A stretch of DNA of 64,000 nt from NCBI RefSeq assembly GCF_000422445.1, contig NZ_AULU01000010.1, forward strand, positions 186,001-250,000, read 5' to 3'. This document shows, piece by piece, positions 44,508 to 55,578 of the stretch. Numbering within the stretch: position 1 is the stretch's first letter; each line of letters starts with the position of its first letter. Both the position numbers and the translations under genes were made by a program. The notes under the pieces are model-generated. The model did not search any database. It was given only the letters and a program-made list of their open reading frames with translations, and was not told where the DNA came from. The DNA is from Paenibacillus assamensis DSM 18201 (GTDB taxonomy: Bacteria > Bacillota > Bacilli > Paenibacillales > Paenibacillaceae).

Positions 44508-45788
44508 ATGAAAGCAACTTGGGAAAAAATAGAGAGTAACGTTGGTGTCCTTGAAGTTGAAGTTAACGCAGAGCGCGTAACTGAAGCTTTGGATCAAGCA
44601 TTTAAGAAAGTTCAGAAGCGCGCAAGCGTTCCTGGCTTCCGTAAAGGTAAAGTGCCTCGCACAATTTTCGAAGCAAAATACGGTGTAGAGAGCCTCTACC
44701 AAGACGCAATCGACATCTTGCTGCCTAAAGCATACGCTGAAGCAGTTAAAGAAACATCGATTCAACCTGTTGATCAACCAGAAGTTGACGTTGAGCAATT
44801 CGCTAAAGGCGAAACGTTCAAGTTCAAAGCTAAAGTAACAGTTAAGCCTGAAGTTAAATTGGGCGACTACAAAGGCCTTAGCGTTGAGCAACAATCTGTT
44901 GAAGTAACAGAAGAAGACATGAGTGCTGAGTTGGAGCGTTTGCAACAACGTCATGCTGAACTAGTAATCGTTGACGAAGATACTGCAAAGAGCGGTGACA
45001 CAGTAGTTATCGACTTCGAAGGTTTCGTTGATGGTGAAGCATTTGAAGGTGGACAAGCAGAGCGTTACAGCTTGGAGCTTGGTTCCAATTCCTTCATTCC
45101 TGGCTTCGAAGACCAATTGGTTGGCCTTGGAACTGGCGACTTCAAAGATGTTGAAGTTACATTCCCTGAGCACTACCACGCTGAGAACCTTGCAGGCAAG
45201 CCTGCTCTGTTCAAAGTGAAATTGCATGAAATCAAGCGTAAACAGCTTCCAGTATTGGATGATGAGTTCGCTAAAGATGTGAGCGAGTTCGAAACGCTTG
45301 ACGAGTACAAAGCTGATTTGAGCAAGCAGCTTCAAGAACGTAAAGAGCGCGAAGCAGCAGCAGCACGTGAAGCAGCAGTAGTAGAAGCAGTATCTGCTAA
45401 AGCTGAAGTTGAGATTCCACGTTCCATGATCGAATCCGAGATTCAACACATGGTTAAAGATCTTGACAACCGTCTGCGCATGCAAGGTATGAACATGGAT
45501 ATGTTCTTGACTCTTTCTGGCCAAACCATTGCTGACCTTCGTGAGCAAATGCAGAAAGAAGCAGACGTTCGTGTGAAAAACAACCTCGTTCTTGAGCAAG
45601 TTGCGAAGGCTGAAAGCCTTGCTATCTCTGATGAAGAGCTAGCAGAAGAGCTTGAGAAGATGGGACAAGCTTACCAACGTCCTGCGGATGAAATCCGTAC
45701 GATCTTGGAGAAGAACGGTACTATCAACAACCTTCGTGAGGAAGCGCTGCTCCGCAAGACAATCAAATTTCTTGCAGACAACAACTAA
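44508..45788 (+). CDS. tig: Trigger factor
   Basis: A 426-residue ribosome-associated chaperone and peptidyl-prolyl isomerase. The N-terminal ribosome-binding signature is VPGFRKGKVPRTIFEAKYGV (about 41-60). The FKBP-type domain covers residues ~150-245 (SGDTVVIDFEGFVDGEAFEG), and the C-terminal arm follows. ATG 44508 has GGAGGGGAAGG upstream. The coding sequence has a strong bias to GAA, AAA and CTT/GTT codons, unlike its neighbours, as expected for a highly expressed gene. It is followed by a terminator. Confidence 0.97.
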   Translation: MKATWEKIESNVGVLEVEVNAERVTEALDQAFKKVQKRASVPGFRKGKVPRTIFEAKYGVESLYQDAIDILLPKAYAEAVKETSIQPVDQPEVDVEQFAKGETFKFKAKVTVKPEVKLGDYKGLSVEQQSVEVTEEDMSAELERLQQRHAELVIVDEDTAKSGDTVVIDFEGFVDGEAFEGGQAERYSLELGSNSFIPGFEDQLVGLGTGDFKDVEVTFPEHYHAENLAGKPALFKVKLHEIKRKQLPVLDDEFAKDVSEFETLDEYKADLSKQLQERKEREAAAAREAAVVEAVSAKAEVEIPRSMIESEIQHMVKDLDNRLRMQGMNMDMFLTLSGQTIADLREQMQKEADVRVKNNLVLEQVAKAESLAISDEELAEELEKMGQAYQRPADEIRTILEKNGTINNLREEALLRKTIKFLADNN

Positions 45789-45828
45789 TCGCATACAAGC
45801 TGAGGGTTAAACCCTCAGTTCAACATGA

Positions 45829-45866
45829 CAAGGCACGTCAATCACGTATTGCGTGCCTTGTTTTTC
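45829..45866 (+). terminator. Terminator of tig
   Basis: CAAGGCACG (45829-45837) pairs with CGTGCCTTG (45852-45860), followed by TTTTT. A separate perfect hairpin, CTGAGGGTT/AACCCTCAG (45800-45818), lies directly after the stop codon. The next 290 bases up to clpP contain only its promoter. Confidence 0.85.
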
Positions 45867-46084
45867 CTCCTTTTTATAGGCGCTTCTCCTGATGAGTATG
45901 TATAGCGTCTTTTATCATATCGTTTGACTCCATTGAAAACAGTGTACATATTTAATAGGTTCATGCTCCATGAACAAACCATGAAACATGCTGGATGTTC
46001 CGCCAGTTAAGCAATTCCTTTGTAGTTTTGAGGAATGAGACTAAATACATAACATAGCGTCATACACTGTAATAACGGTGTGAT

Positions 46085-46113
46085 ATGACATTGATTACGG
46101 AACGTGATAAAAT
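46085..46113 (+). promoter_or_regulatory. SigA-type promoter of clpP
   Basis: ATGACA (46085-46090), a 17-base spacer and TAAAAT (46108-46113), about 40 bases before the start. I did not see a CtsR heptad repeat (GGTCAAA) near it. Confidence 0.6.
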
Positions 46114-46151
46114 AAGCTAGTATAGCCTGATAAAGAAAAGAGGTCGGTACC

Positions 46152-46745
46152 ATGAATTTGATTCCTATGGTCATCGAGCAGACCAATCGGGGCGAACGCT
46201 CATACGACATTTACTCCCGATTACTGAAAGACCGCATCATCTTCCTAGGAAGTGCAATTGATGATGATGTTGCAAATAGCATAATTGCTCAATTGTTGTT
46301 CTTGGAAGCAGATGATCCAGAAAAGGATATTCACTTATATATCAATTCTCCAGGTGGTTCAGTTACGGCTGGACTTGGTATATTGGATACAATGCAGCAT
46401 ATTAAGCCTGATGTATCTACCATTTGCGTGGGGTTGGCTGCGAGCATGGGCTCGTTGTTGCTCACAGCAGGAGCACCTGGCAAGCGCTTTGCGTTGCCAA
46501 ATGCGGAAGTTATGATACACCAACCGCTTGGTGGTGTTCGTGGCCAGGCAACAGATATTAAGATTCATGCGGATTGGATCATTAAGACGAAGCAGAAGCT
46601 GAATCAGATCTATGTTGACCGTACAGGCCAACCGTATGATAAGATTGACCGCGATACAGATCGCGATTACTTTATGAGTGCGGATGAAGCGAAAGAATAC
46701 GGCCTTGTAGATGCTGTAATTCATTCCGGCACGGCTTTGAAGTAA
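46152..46745 (+). CDS. clpP: ATP-dependent Clp protease proteolytic subunit
   Basis: A 197-residue serine peptidase that forms the tetradecameric ClpP barrel and works with ClpX and ClpC. It shows [36 protein letters not shown], the nucleophile in [13 protein letters not shown] (Ser near residue 97) and the His in [10 protein letters not shown] (near 122), plus the third Asp in [13 protein letters not shown] 46152 is preceded by AAGAGG. clpX follows after 13 bases, a typical clpP-clpX operon. Confidence 0.98.
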   Translation: MNLIPMVIEQTNRGERSYDIYSRLLKDRIIFLGSAIDDDVANSIIAQLLFLEADDPEKDIHLYINSPGGSVTAGLGILDTMQHIKPDVSTICVGLAASMGSLLLTAGAPGKRFALPNAEVMIHQPLGGVRGQATDIKIHADWIIKTKQKLNQIYVDRTGQPYDKIDRDTDRDYFMSADEAKEYGLVDAVIHSGTALK

Positions 46746-46758
46746 GGAGGGAAGCGCA

Positions 46759-48012
46759 TTGTTCAAATTTAATGAAGAAAAAGGCCAGTTGAAATGCTCC
46801 TTTTGCGGAAAGTCTCAAGAACAAGTACGCAAGTTGGTAGCGGGTCCTGGTGTATATATTTGCGATGAGTGTATCGAGCTTTGCAATGAGATCGTTGAAG
46901 AAGAGCTAGGTCACGAAGAAGAGATTGATCTCAAAGATATCCCTAAGCCAAAGGAGATTCGTGGAATTCTGGATCAATATGTTATTGGTCAAGATCAAGC
47001 GAAGAAATCTTTGTCTGTAGCAGTCTATAACCACTACAAGCGTATTAATACGCAAAGCAAGATTGAGGATGTTGAACTGCAAAAGAGTAACATTTTGCTC
47101 GTAGGTCCTACTGGATCTGGTAAGACGTTGCTTGCGCAAACGATGGCTAAGATTCTTAACGTACCATTTGCTATTGCAGATGCAACTTCTTTGACAGAAG
47201 CGGGTTACGTAGGTGAGGATGTTGAGAATATCCTGCTGAAGCTTATCCAAGCTGCTGACTACGATGTGGAGAAGGCAGAACGCGGCATCATTTACATCGA
47301 TGAGATCGATAAGGTTGCTCGTAAATCCGAGAACCCATCCATTACGCGCGATGTTTCTGGTGAAGGTGTTCAGCAAGCATTGTTGAAAATTCTTGAAGGT
47401 ACGGTTGCTTCTGTGCCTCCGCAAGGCGGACGTAAGCACCCACATCAAGAATTCATTCAAATTGACACAACGAACATTTTGTTCATTTGCGGTGGTGCAT
47501 TTGATGGCCTAGAGCAGCTCATCAAACGCCGTGTAGGTAAGAAGATTATCGGCTTCAACGCAGCTGAAGGCGGACAAAAAGACCTTAAGCCAGGTGAATA
47601 TTTGTCCATGACGCTGCCAGAAGACTTGCTTAAATTCGGTTTGATTCCTGAATTTGTAGGTCGTCTACCGGTAATCTCTACACTAGAGCCGTTGGATGAA
47701 GAAACGCTTGTGCGTATTTTGAGCGAACCTAAGAACGCATTGACGAAGCAGTACCAGAAGCTGTTGGAAATGGACAATGTGAAGCTTGAGTTCGAAGCTG
47801 GCGCATTGGAAGCTATTTCTCGCGAAGCGATCAAGCGTAATACAGGTGCACGTGGACTACGCGCAATTATTGAAGGAATAATGCTGGATGTCATGTATGA
47901 AGTGCCATCCCGTGACGATATTACAACTTGTGTCATTACCGAACAAGTTGTGCGTGAACGAATCATTCCGGAACTAACAACGGATCAGAAGAAAAAGGAA
48001 GAGAGCGCATAA
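46759..48012 (+). CDS. clpX: ATP-dependent protease ATPase subunit ClpX (TTG start)
   Basis: A 417-residue AAA+ unfoldase for ClpP. The N-terminal zinc domain has CSFCGKSQ and CDECIELCN, four Cys ligands. The AAA+ module has Walker [14 protein letters not shown], Walker [11 protein letters not shown], the pore-loop region around GGAYVGEDV-type [11 protein letters not shown], and the ClpP-binding loop near IGFNAAE. Start TTG 46759 lies behind AAGGAGGG. It ends at a terminator-like hairpin, so it is separate from ispG. Confidence 0.97.
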   Translation: MFKFNEEKGQLKCSFCGKSQEQVRKLVAGPGVYICDECIELCNEIVEEELGHEEEIDLKDIPKPKEIRGILDQYVIGQDQAKKSLSVAVYNHYKRINTQSKIEDVELQKSNILLVGPTGSGKTLLAQTMAKILNVPFAIADATSLTEAGYVGEDVENILLKLIQAADYDVEKAERGIIYIDEIDKVARKSENPSITRDVSGEGVQQALLKILEGTVASVPPQGGRKHPHQEFIQIDTTNILFICGGAFDGLEQLIKRRVGKKIIGFNAAEGGQKDLKPGEYLSMTLPEDLLKFGLIPEFVGRLPVISTLEPLDEETLVRILSEPKNALTKQYQKLLEMDNVKLEFEAGALEAISREAIKRNTGARGLRAIIEGIMLDVMYEVPSRDDITTCVITEQVVRERIIPELTTDQKKKEESA

Positions 48013-48082
48013 TAACGCTTGAATCTAGCAGGGACAGTCGCCTGTACAGTGACTTTGAATGTAATAGGTGGTTGTCCCTGTT

Positions 48083-48103
48083 AAAGCGCCGCTAGGCGCT
48101 TTT
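48083..48103 (+). terminator. Terminator of clpX
   Basis: AAGCGCC (48084-48090) pairs with GGCGCTT (48095-48101) around GCTA, followed by TTTT. An outer CAGGGACA / TGTCCCTG stem (48030-48080) precedes it. Confidence 0.78.
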
Positions 48104-48134
48104 CCGTTGTTATCCGAATTGGGAGAGAATAAAC

Positions 48135-49235
48135 ATGTATCTACGACATCAGACGAGACCTGTACAAGTTGGGAACGTAACGATTGGTGGTAATAACGAG
48201 GTCATCATTCAAAGTATGTGTACGACGAAGACGGCAGACGTTGAAGCGACCGTTGCTGAGATTCTCCGCTTGGAGGAGGCAGGGTGTCAAGTCGTGCGCG
48301 TTACCGTGAACAATGAAGAAGCGGCAAATGCGATTAAAGAAATTAAGAAGCGTATTAATATCCCGCTTGTTGCGGATATTCACTTCGATTATCGCTTGGC
48401 GCTCAAAGCGATTGAGAACGGCATCGACAAGGTACGTATCAATCCTGGTAACATTGGCCGTCGTGAGAAGGTCGAGGCGGTCGTAAAAGCGTGTAAAGAA
48501 CGTGGGATTCCAATTCGTATCGGCGTAAATGCCGGATCATTGGAAAATCATTTGCTAGAGAAGTATGGATACCCTACACCTGAAGCTATGGTCGAAAGTG
48601 CGTTGTTCCACATTGGTATTCTTGAGGAGTTGGATTTCCACGATATTATCGTATCCTTGAAGGCTTCTGATGTACCGATGGCAATTGCTGCTTATTCCAA
48701 AGCTGCGGAAGTAATTAAGTATCCACTTCACTTGGGGATTACCGAAGCAGGAACACTGTTCTCAGGAACATGTAAAAGTGCGGCGGGGATCGGAGCGTTG
48801 CTATCATTGGGGTTGGGCTCAACGGTTCGTATCAGTTTGAGTGCAGATCCAGTAGAAGAAGTAAAGGTAGCGCGTGAAATTCTCAAGTCATTCGGTTTGA
48901 TTTCGAATGCAGCTACACTTGTATCCTGTCCGACATGCGGACGCTTAGATATCGATTTGTTCTCCATTGCTAATGAAGTGGAAGAGTACATTGCGAACGT
49001 CAAAGTGCCGATCAAAGTTTCCGTACTGGGCTGTGCCGTAAATGGTCCTGGTGAAGCGCGTGAAGCAGATATCGGGATTGCTGGTGCAAGAGGGGAAGGG
49101 TTGTTGTTCCGCTATGGCCAAATGATACGTAAAGTACCTGAAGCTGACATGGTAGAAGAGTTGAAGAAGGAAATTGACATTATTGTAGCTGAATATGAGC
49201 GTACTGGTAAAATTCCTGGACGCGAAAGACACTAA
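48135..49235 (+). CDS. ispG: 4-hydroxy-3-methylbut-2-enyl-diphosphate synthase IspG
   Basis: A 366-residue 4Fe-4S enzyme of the MEP isoprenoid pathway, which reduces MEcPP to HMBPP. It shows [75 protein letters not shown] (two cluster Cys) and [19 protein letters not shown] (third Cys). Length is standard for the short bacterial form. ATG 48135 has GGGAGAG upstream. In B. subtilis ispG is not in the clp-lon locus, so its position here is unusual. Confidence 0.97.
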   Translation: MYLRHQTRPVQVGNVTIGGNNEVIIQSMCTTKTADVEATVAEILRLEEAGCQVVRVTVNNEEAANAIKEIKKRINIPLVADIHFDYRLALKAIENGIDKVRINPGNIGRREKVEAVVKACKERGIPIRIGVNAGSLENHLLEKYGYPTPEAMVESALFHIGILEELDFHDIIVSLKASDVPMAIAAYSKAAEVIKYPLHLGITEAGTLFSGTCKSAAGIGALLSLGLGSTVRISLSADPVEEVKVAREILKSFGLISNAATLVSCPTCGRLDIDLFSIANEVEEYIANVKVPIKVSVLGCAVNGPGEAREADIGIAGARGEGLLFRYGQMIRKVPEADMVEELKKEIDIIVAEYERTGKIPGRERH

Positions 49236-49275
49236 CAGTCAAGGTGCTTTGTGCACATCGACTATTGGATAACAG

Positions 49276-49313
49276 GCCGTACACTGTGACTTACAGTTGT
49301 GCGGCTTGTTTAT
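49276..49313 (+). terminator. Terminator of ispG, within a 411-bp gap
   Basis: GCCGTACACTGT (49276-49287) pairs with ACAGTTGTGCGGC (49293-49305), followed by TTGTTTATTT. The remaining gap to 49646 is very AT-rich and shows no gene. Confidence 0.75.
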
Positions 49314-49646
49314 TTGGAATATTTTTGACGGAAAGCTGTTTCTGGTATCATTTGTTAGGTTAATTAACATATGTGGTCCCACAAGACGAGTAAAAAAGTG
49401 CACGAAAAAGCACATACTAAGGAGTGTCATCTTCTTATAAAATGCGCTAATCATCAAGAAATGCATAATTTCAACCCTGTTTTTCAAGAAAATGTTGCTA
49501 TATGATTAATAAATTCTATCACAAGTATTATTTTTATTTATTTTACTTTATTGGATGATCAGGTAAAATTAATCTAGAAGTTATGTTAAGAAAGTTGACA
49601 TACACCTGATTCATCATGAATGCCGTCAAGAGAAAGGGTGCGATAT

Positions 49647-51080
49647 ATGCTAGACACTTTGGAATCATGGATTGTTCTATTTAATGATAAGTGGTACCTC
49701 ATGCTGATTTTTATTCTTATCGGCGCAGGACTATGGTTTTCTTTCAACACTGGATTCATCCAAGTGCGATCCGTCAAAGAAATTTTCCGTCTATTTAAGG
49801 TTCGTGAGCGAAACCCTGATGATGGAGAAGATACGACAACGCCTAATAAGAAAAAAGGTGTGTCATCTTTCCAAGCCTTTGCCATGAGCACAGCTTCTCG
49901 AGTGGGAATTGGTAATTTGGCTGGGGTTGCGATTGCAATTAAGACAGGTGGTCCTGGTGCAGTATTTTGGATGTGGGTTATTGCCATCATCGGAGCTTCC
50001 TCTGCATTTATAGAGTCTACACTTGCTCAAGTATACAAAGTAAAAGATGGAAAGGCATTCCGCGGCGGTCCAGCTTATTATATGGAAAAAGCGCTTAATG
50101 CGCGTTGGCTTGGTATCGTGTTTGCTCTTCTCATTATGGTCACGTATGGCTTTGTATTTAATTCCGTGCAGGCGAATACAGTAACGGCCGCTTTCGGTAA
50201 TTTATTTGAAATTCAACCTATTACTATGGGCATTATTTTGGCCGTTATTACGATGATTACGATTTTTGGCGGGGTACAACGTATTGCAAAAGTATCTGCT
50301 ACAGTCGTACCGATTATGGCATTAGCATACATCGGAATTGCGCTTTATGTTGTTGCAATGAACTATACACAAATTCCAGCTGTATTTAGTTCCATCATTA
50401 TGAATGCGTTTGGCTGGGAAGAAGCGGTTGGCGGCGGTATAGGGGCTGCTATCATGAACGGAATTAAACGAGGCTTGTTCTCGAATGAAGCTGGTATGGG
50501 TAGTGCTCCGAATGCTGCTGCAACAGCAACGGTTAGTCACCCAGCTAAACAAGGTATTATTCAATCCTTTGGTGTATTTGTGGATACATTGCTTGTATGC
50601 AGCTCGACAGCGTTTATTATCTTGTTCTCTGGTGCACATTTGTCCACAGAAACAGATGGTATTCAGTTGACGCAGGTTGCATTAGCATCACAAATTGGTC
50701 CATGGGCAGAATACTTTATTGCATTTGCGATTTTCTTGTTCGCGTTCACGTCCTTAATCGGTAACTACTACTATGGACAGAGCAACATCGAGTTCATTAC
50801 GAAGAAAAAAGGTTGGTTGTTCTCCTATCGTGTCGTTGTTGTAGCGATGGTACTTGTGGGTTCAGTTGCGAAAATTTCTTTGGTATGGAACTTGGCGGAT
50901 ACGTTTATGGGCTTCATGGCGTTTATTAACCTTATCGCTATTTTGTTACTTGGTAAAATCGCATTTAAAGTGCTGGACGACTATAATCGTCAGCGCAAAG
51001 CTGGAAAAGAGCCTGTATTTTATGCAGACTCGATCCCTGGTCTTCAAAATGCTGATTGCTGGGATCGCAAGAAAGTATAA
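49647..51080 (+). CDS. AGCS-family sodium/alanine(glycine, glutamine) symporter
   Basis: A 477-residue secondary transporter with about ten membrane helices, starting MLDTLESWIVLFNDKWY. The AGCS signature is clear: FSFNTGFIQVRSVKEIFRLF, VSSFQAFAMSTASRVGIGNL, GGPGAVFWMWVIA, and GLFSNEAGMGSAPNAAATA. It imports alanine, glycine or glutamine with Na+. The start is set at ATG 49647 after AAAGGGTG. A monocistronic unit between terminators. Confidence 0.93.
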   Translation: MLDTLESWIVLFNDKWYLMLIFILIGAGLWFSFNTGFIQVRSVKEIFRLFKVRERNPDDGEDTTTPNKKKGVSSFQAFAMSTASRVGIGNLAGVAIAIKTGGPGAVFWMWVIAIIGASSAFIESTLAQVYKVKDGKAFRGGPAYYMEKALNARWLGIVFALLIMVTYGFVFNSVQANTVTAAFGNLFEIQPITMGIILAVITMITIFGGVQRIAKVSATVVPIMALAYIGIALYVVAMNYTQIPAVFSSIIMNAFGWEEAVGGGIGAAIMNGIKRGLFSNEAGMGSAPNAAATATVSHPAKQGIIQSFGVFVDTLLVCSSTAFIILFSGAHLSTETDGIQLTQVALASQIGPWAEYFIAFAIFLFAFTSLIGNYYYGQSNIEFITKKKGWLFSYRVVVVAMVLVGSVAKISLVWNLADTFMGFMAFINLIAILLLGKIAFKVLDDYNRQRKAGKEPVFYADSIPGLQNADCWDRKKV

Positions 51081-51147
51081 GTATAACGAATTGAAACAAG
51101 TACAATTTCATCGTGTGAATAATGAGATATTCGCATGACTTATAAGG

Positions 51148-51198
51148 AATCCGGTGAAGGGCAATACTACCAAGTATTGAACTACACCGGATTTTTTT
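51148..51198 (+). terminator. Terminator of the AGCS carrier
   Basis: AATCCGGTG (51148-51156) pairs with CACCGGATT (51185-51193), followed by TTTTTT; an inner CAATAC / GTATTG stem adds stability. Confidence 0.85.
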
Positions 51199-51278
51199 GT
51201 GTGCTGTGAAATGGGTAATGAGGTTGTTCATTGCTGCAAAAGAGCTTGCGGACATGCATTTAAAGGAGGAGTAACACG

Positions 51279-53018
51279 ATGAATCTTAGCATGATATTAA
51301 TGCTGATCAATGCTTTTTTCGCCATTATTATTGGAGTATACTTCTGGAATTTGTTGAAGAGCCAGAAGTCTAACCGTACTGCTGTTGACCGAGAGTCTCG
51401 CAAGGAGATGGACAAACTCCGCAAAATGCGATCGGTTTCCCTTTCTAAGCCACTAGCAGAGAAAACAAGACCTGCTTCCATGAAGGACATTGTCGGTCAG
51501 CGTGACGGCTTGCGTGCGCTGAAAGCTGCGCTATGCAGTTCTAATCCGCAGCATGTCATTATTTATGGTCCTCCCGGGGTTGGCAAGACAGCGGCTGCTA
51601 GAGTTATTTTGGAGGAAGCAAAGAAAAATCCGACCTCTCCATTTACGTTTGAGTCGAAATTTACAGAAATCGATGCGACTACAGCTCGCTTTGATGAACG
51701 GGGTATTGCAGATCCGCTTATTGGATCTGTTCATGATCCTATTTACCAAGGAGCAGGTGCGATGGGTGTGGCAGGTATACCACAGCCCAAGCCTGGTGCA
51801 GTGACGAAGGCACATGGAGGCGTCTTGTTTATTGATGAAATTGGGGAGCTTCATCCGATTCAAATGAACAAGCTGCTGAAGGTGTTGGAAGATCGAAAAG
51901 TATTTTTAGAGAGTGCTTACTATCATAGTGAAGATCCAAATATCCCAACTCATATTCATGATATTTTTGAAAATGGTTTGCCGGCTGATTTTCGTCTCGT
52001 CGGAGCAACGACGCGTTCGCCGCAAGACATATCGCCAGCTTTGCGTTCGCGCTGCATGGAAATCTTTTTTAGGCCACTTCTTCCTGAGGAAATTGAGAGT
52101 ATTGCTGAGCATGCTGTGAAAAAAATTGGCTTTCCTCCTGCACCTGAAGCTGTTGATGTGTTGAAAAAGTATGCAACGAATGGTCGTGAAGCCGTTAATA
52201 TTATTCAGTTGGCTGTTGGGTTAGCACTGTCTGAGCATCGTTCTTCCTTAGTGGCAGCTGATGTAGAGTGGGTTATTAACAGTAGTCAGCTGACACCACG
52301 CCCTGATCGCAAAGTAGGCACAGCGCCACAGGTGGGGCTTGTAAACGGATTGGCGGTGTACGGCCCTAACATGGGGGCTTTGCTTGAGCTTGAAGTATCT
52401 GCGATTCGGGTTAAAAATGGACATGGCAAATATACGATTACCGGCGTTGTTGAGGAAGAGGAATTAAATGGCGGTGGTGCTCGTACACTACGTCGTAAAA
52501 GTATGGCTAAAGGTTCCATTGAGAATGTGCTGACGGTACTAAGATCATGTGGATATGAGACGAAAAACTACGATTTGCACATTAATTTCCCAGGGGGATC
52601 GCCAGTCGATGGTCCATCTGCTGGTATAGCGATGGGTGTAGCGATTGCTTCGGCCATAAATGGCTGGTCTATTGACCATCGTTTGGCACTAACCGGTGAG
52701 ATAAGTGTTCATGGAAGAGTGAAGCCAGTAGGTGGCGTCCTTGCCAAAGTAGAAGCGGCATTTCAAGCTGGAGCTTCTCGTGTCATTATCCCTAAGGAGA
52801 ATTGGCAGGAGATATTTAATGATTTAAATGGATTGCAAGTTATCCCTGTAGAATATTTTGAAGAGGTACTTAAGCACACATTTGCAGCCCAAATGCAGGA
52901 TGATCCACTTCAATTGCCGAAGTCATTTGAGCGGTCTGGCGGCTCAACAGTGCCATTATTTCATGCGGAATCAACAGATGGTTTGCATGGCGATAATCCC
53001 CCTTCTACAACGTGCTAA
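51279..53018 (+). CDS. lonB: ATP-dependent protease LonB
   Basis: A 579-residue membrane-anchored Lon. One N-terminal membrane helix (residues 4-24, MILMLINAFFAIIIGVYF) is followed by a AAA+ module with Walker [28 protein letters not shown] (Walker B), and a Lon protease domain with the Ser-Lys dyad in [12 protein letters not shown] and the later Lys segment. LonB of B. subtilis is made in the forespore and sits beside lonA, as here. ATG 51279 has AAAGGAGGAG upstream. The gene ends 71 bp before lon. Confidence 0.95.
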   Translation: MNLSMILMLINAFFAIIIGVYFWNLLKSQKSNRTAVDRESRKEMDKLRKMRSVSLSKPLAEKTRPASMKDIVGQRDGLRALKAALCSSNPQHVIIYGPPGVGKTAAARVILEEAKKNPTSPFTFESKFTEIDATTARFDERGIADPLIGSVHDPIYQGAGAMGVAGIPQPKPGAVTKAHGGVLFIDEIGELHPIQMNKLLKVLEDRKVFLESAYYHSEDPNIPTHIHDIFENGLPADFRLVGATTRSPQDISPALRSRCMEIFFRPLLPEEIESIAEHAVKKIGFPPAPEAVDVLKKYATNGREAVNIIQLAVGLALSEHRSSLVAADVEWVINSSQLTPRPDRKVGTAPQVGLVNGLAVYGPNMGALLELEVSAIRVKNGHGKYTITGVVEEEELNGGGARTLRRKSMAKGSIENVLTVLRSCGYETKNYDLHINFPGGSPVDGPSAGIAMGVAIASAINGWSIDHRLALTGEISVHGRVKPVGGVLAKVEAAFQAGASRVIIPKENWQEIFNDLNGLQVIPVEYFEEVLKHTFAAQMQDDPLQLPKSFERSGGSTVPLFHAESTDGLHGDNPPSTTC

Positions 53019-53089
53019 TTGGTGTTTTGGGGCTCGATAAGTTACAATGGATATACATCTAACACGACAATCATGGGGGTGCCAATGCG

Positions 53090-55414
53090 ATGGAGCCGAA
53101 ACTTGCACAAGTTCGAAAGCTTCCACTTCTGCCTCTACGAGGACTACTCGTCTATCCAAGCATGGTGCTTCATCTGGATGTCGGGCGTGATAAGTCCGTT
53201 AAAGCGCTCGAGCAAGCGATGCTTGAAGACCAGATGCTGCTTTTGTCCTCCCAATCCGAAGTGAGCGTAGAGGATCCTGCGCAGGAAGATATTTATCCGA
53301 TAGGAACTGTAGCTACTGTTCGTCAAATGCTTCGTTTGCCTAACAACACGATCCGGGTACTTGTTGAAGGGTTGACGAGGGCGGAAATACTTGAATATGT
53401 ACCTAATGATGACTTCTATGAAGTGAAAGTCAATCTTATTGAGGAGCAGTCGGGAGCGGAGCATGAGACAGAGGCATTCCGACGTTCGGTGCTGGCTAAG
53501 TTTGAAAGCTATGTATCTTTATCCAAAAAAGTAACTGCTGAGACGTTAGCAACAGTTGCGGATATTACGGAGCCTGGCAGATTTGCCGATATGGTGGCGA
53601 GTCATTTGCCGCTTAAGCTCAAAGATAAGCAGTATTTACTTGAGCTTTCCAATGTTAGAGATCGGCTGGAAGCATTGCTTGAACTGTTGGAAAATGAAAG
53701 TGAAGTACTGGAGCTGGAGCGCAAAATTCATTCGCAGGTGAAGAAGCGGATCGAGAAGACGCAGAAAGAATATTACTTGCGTGAGCAGATGAAAGCCATT
53801 CAGAAGGAGTTGGGTGACAAAGAAGGCCGTGTAGGCGAAGTGGAAGAGCTTCGTGGGCAGCTTAAGTCACTAGGGGCTCCGGAAAAAGTGCTTGAGAAGC
53901 TCGCCAAAGAAGTTGACCGACTAGAGAAGATACCTCCTAGTTCAGCTGAAGGTGCTGTTGTTCGTAATTACATTGACTGGGTTATGCAAATTCCATGGGG
54001 GACTCGTACCGAGGACGATCTGGACTTGCACAAGGCCGAGTCTGTATTAGAAGCGGATCACTATGGCCTCGAAAAACCAAAAGAGCGGGTATTAGAGTAT
54101 CTTGCAGTACAACAGCTCGTTAAACAGCTGAAAGGTCCGATACTTTGTATGGTTGGTCCGCCTGGTGTAGGGAAAACGTCATTGGCGCGATCAATTGCTA
54201 AGTCACTTGGACGTAAATTCGTACGGATATCGTTAGGCGGTGTGCGGGACGAAGCTGAGATTCGTGGTCATCGCCGTACGTATGTAGGAGCGATGCCAGG
54301 GCGTATTATTCAAGCGTTGAAGACAGCGGGATCGATGAATCCAGTCGTGCTCTTGGATGAAATCGATAAGATGGGCTCTGACATGAGAGGGGATCCTTCC
54401 GCTGCCATGTTGGAAGTGCTTGATCCTGAGCAGAACAATACGTTTAGCGACCATTTCATTGAGCTGCCTGTGGACTTATCTCAAGTTATGTTCGTGACGA
54501 CAGCGAATGCCGTTCATAACATACCACGTCCGCTGCTTGATCGTATGGAATACATACCGCTGTCCGGTTATACGGAATTAGAGAAGCTGGAGATCGCGAA
54601 GCGTCATCTATTTGAGAAGCAATTGCGCGATCATGGACTTCAAGAAGAGCAATTGCAGCTGGATGACGATGTTATTCGTCGTCTCATTCGCGAATACACG
54701 CGAGAAGCGGGTGTGCGTCAGCTAGAACAGCGTTTAGCTGCGCTTTGTCGTAAAGCGGCTAAGATTATCGTGTCCAAATCCGAAGAGACGGTCCGAATTG
54801 CTTCATCTGATATAGAGGAGTTTTTAGGTGTGCCTCGGTACAGGTATGGTCAATCCGAGCAGGAGCATCAGGTTGGAATCGTTACGGGATTGGCTTGGAC
54901 GGAAGTTGGCGGTGATACGCTAACGATTGAGGTAACAGTCGTTCCTGGGACAGGGAAGCTGCTTCTGACCGGTAAGCTGGGTGATGTGATGAAGGAATCT
55001 GCTCAAGCGGCATTTAGCTACATCCGTTCCAAAGCTGATGTGTGGGAATTAGAGCCTTCTTTCCATGAGAAATTGGATATACACATTCATGTTCCTGAAG
55101 GTGCTATTCCGAAGGACGGACCGTCCGCAGGGATTGCTATGGCTACGGCGCTCGTTTCAGCTTTGACGAAGAAGTATGTATCGAAGGATGTTGCTATGAC
55201 GGGTGAGATTACTTTGCGTGGTCGTGTGCTTCCTATCGGTGGCTTAAAAGAGAAGTCCTTGGCTGCACATCGAGCGGGTATCCAAAAAGTACTTTTCCCT
55301 CATGACAATGTGCGTGACTTGGATGATATATCAGAAAGCGTTCGCGAAGAGCTGGTATTTGTCCCTGTCCGTCACATGGATGAAGTGCTGGAGCATGCAT
55401 TGCTCGATCAATAA
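53090..55414 (+). CDS. lon: ATP-dependent protease LonA
   Basis: A 774-residue soluble Lon protease. The N-terminal substrate-binding LAN domain starts [20 protein letters not shown]. The AAA+ module has [20 protein letters not shown] and [18 protein letters not shown]. The protease domain has [20 protein letters not shown] (catalytic Ser) and the Lys in [17 protein letters not shown]. Size is normal. ATG 53090 has GGGGGTG upstream. It continues the lonB transcript. Confidence 0.97.
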   Translation: MEPKLAQVRKLPLLPLRGLLVYPSMVLHLDVGRDKSVKALEQAMLEDQMLLLSSQSEVSVEDPAQEDIYPIGTVATVRQMLRLPNNTIRVLVEGLTRAEILEYVPNDDFYEVKVNLIEEQSGAEHETEAFRRSVLAKFESYVSLSKKVTAETLATVADITEPGRFADMVASHLPLKLKDKQYLLELSNVRDRLEALLELLENESEVLELERKIHSQVKKRIEKTQKEYYLREQMKAIQKELGDKEGRVGEVEELRGQLKSLGAPEKVLEKLAKEVDRLEKIPPSSAEGAVVRNYIDWVMQIPWGTRTEDDLDLHKAESVLEADHYGLEKPKERVLEYLAVQQLVKQLKGPILCMVGPPGVGKTSLARSIAKSLGRKFVRISLGGVRDEAEIRGHRRTYVGAMPGRIIQALKTAGSMNPVVLLDEIDKMGSDMRGDPSAAMLEVLDPEQNNTFSDHFIELPVDLSQVMFVTTANAVHNIPRPLLDRMEYIPLSGYTELEKLEIAKRHLFEKQLRDHGLQEEQLQLDDDVIRRLIREYTREAGVRQLEQRLAALCRKAAKIIVSKSEETVRIASSDIEEFLGVPRYRYGQSEQEHQVGIVTGLAWTEVGGDTLTIEVTVVPGTGKLLLTGKLGDVMKESAQAAFSYIRSKADVWELEPSFHEKLDIHIHVPEGAIPKDGPSAGIAMATALVSALTKKYVSKDVAMTGEITLRGRVLPIGGLKEKSLAAHRAGIQKVLFPHDNVRDLDDISESVREELVFVPVRHMDEVLEHALLDQ

Positions 55415-55578
55415 AGGTGCTGGAGTCGTATGAGTGACGTGACTAGGTCTTTATTTTCGATAATCAGCTTATGTAGGACAGTAGAGTAGGTAACAAATAG
55501 TGGTGACGAATGAAGCGGGCGCCGATATAGGGCGTCCGTTATTGCGTATGCAGTATGAATAAAGGATGGTGTCGCAAC

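Noticed and set aside
46085-46151. CtsR operator upstream of clpP
   Set aside because: No tandem GGTCAAA heptads were found; only a single GGTC near the start.
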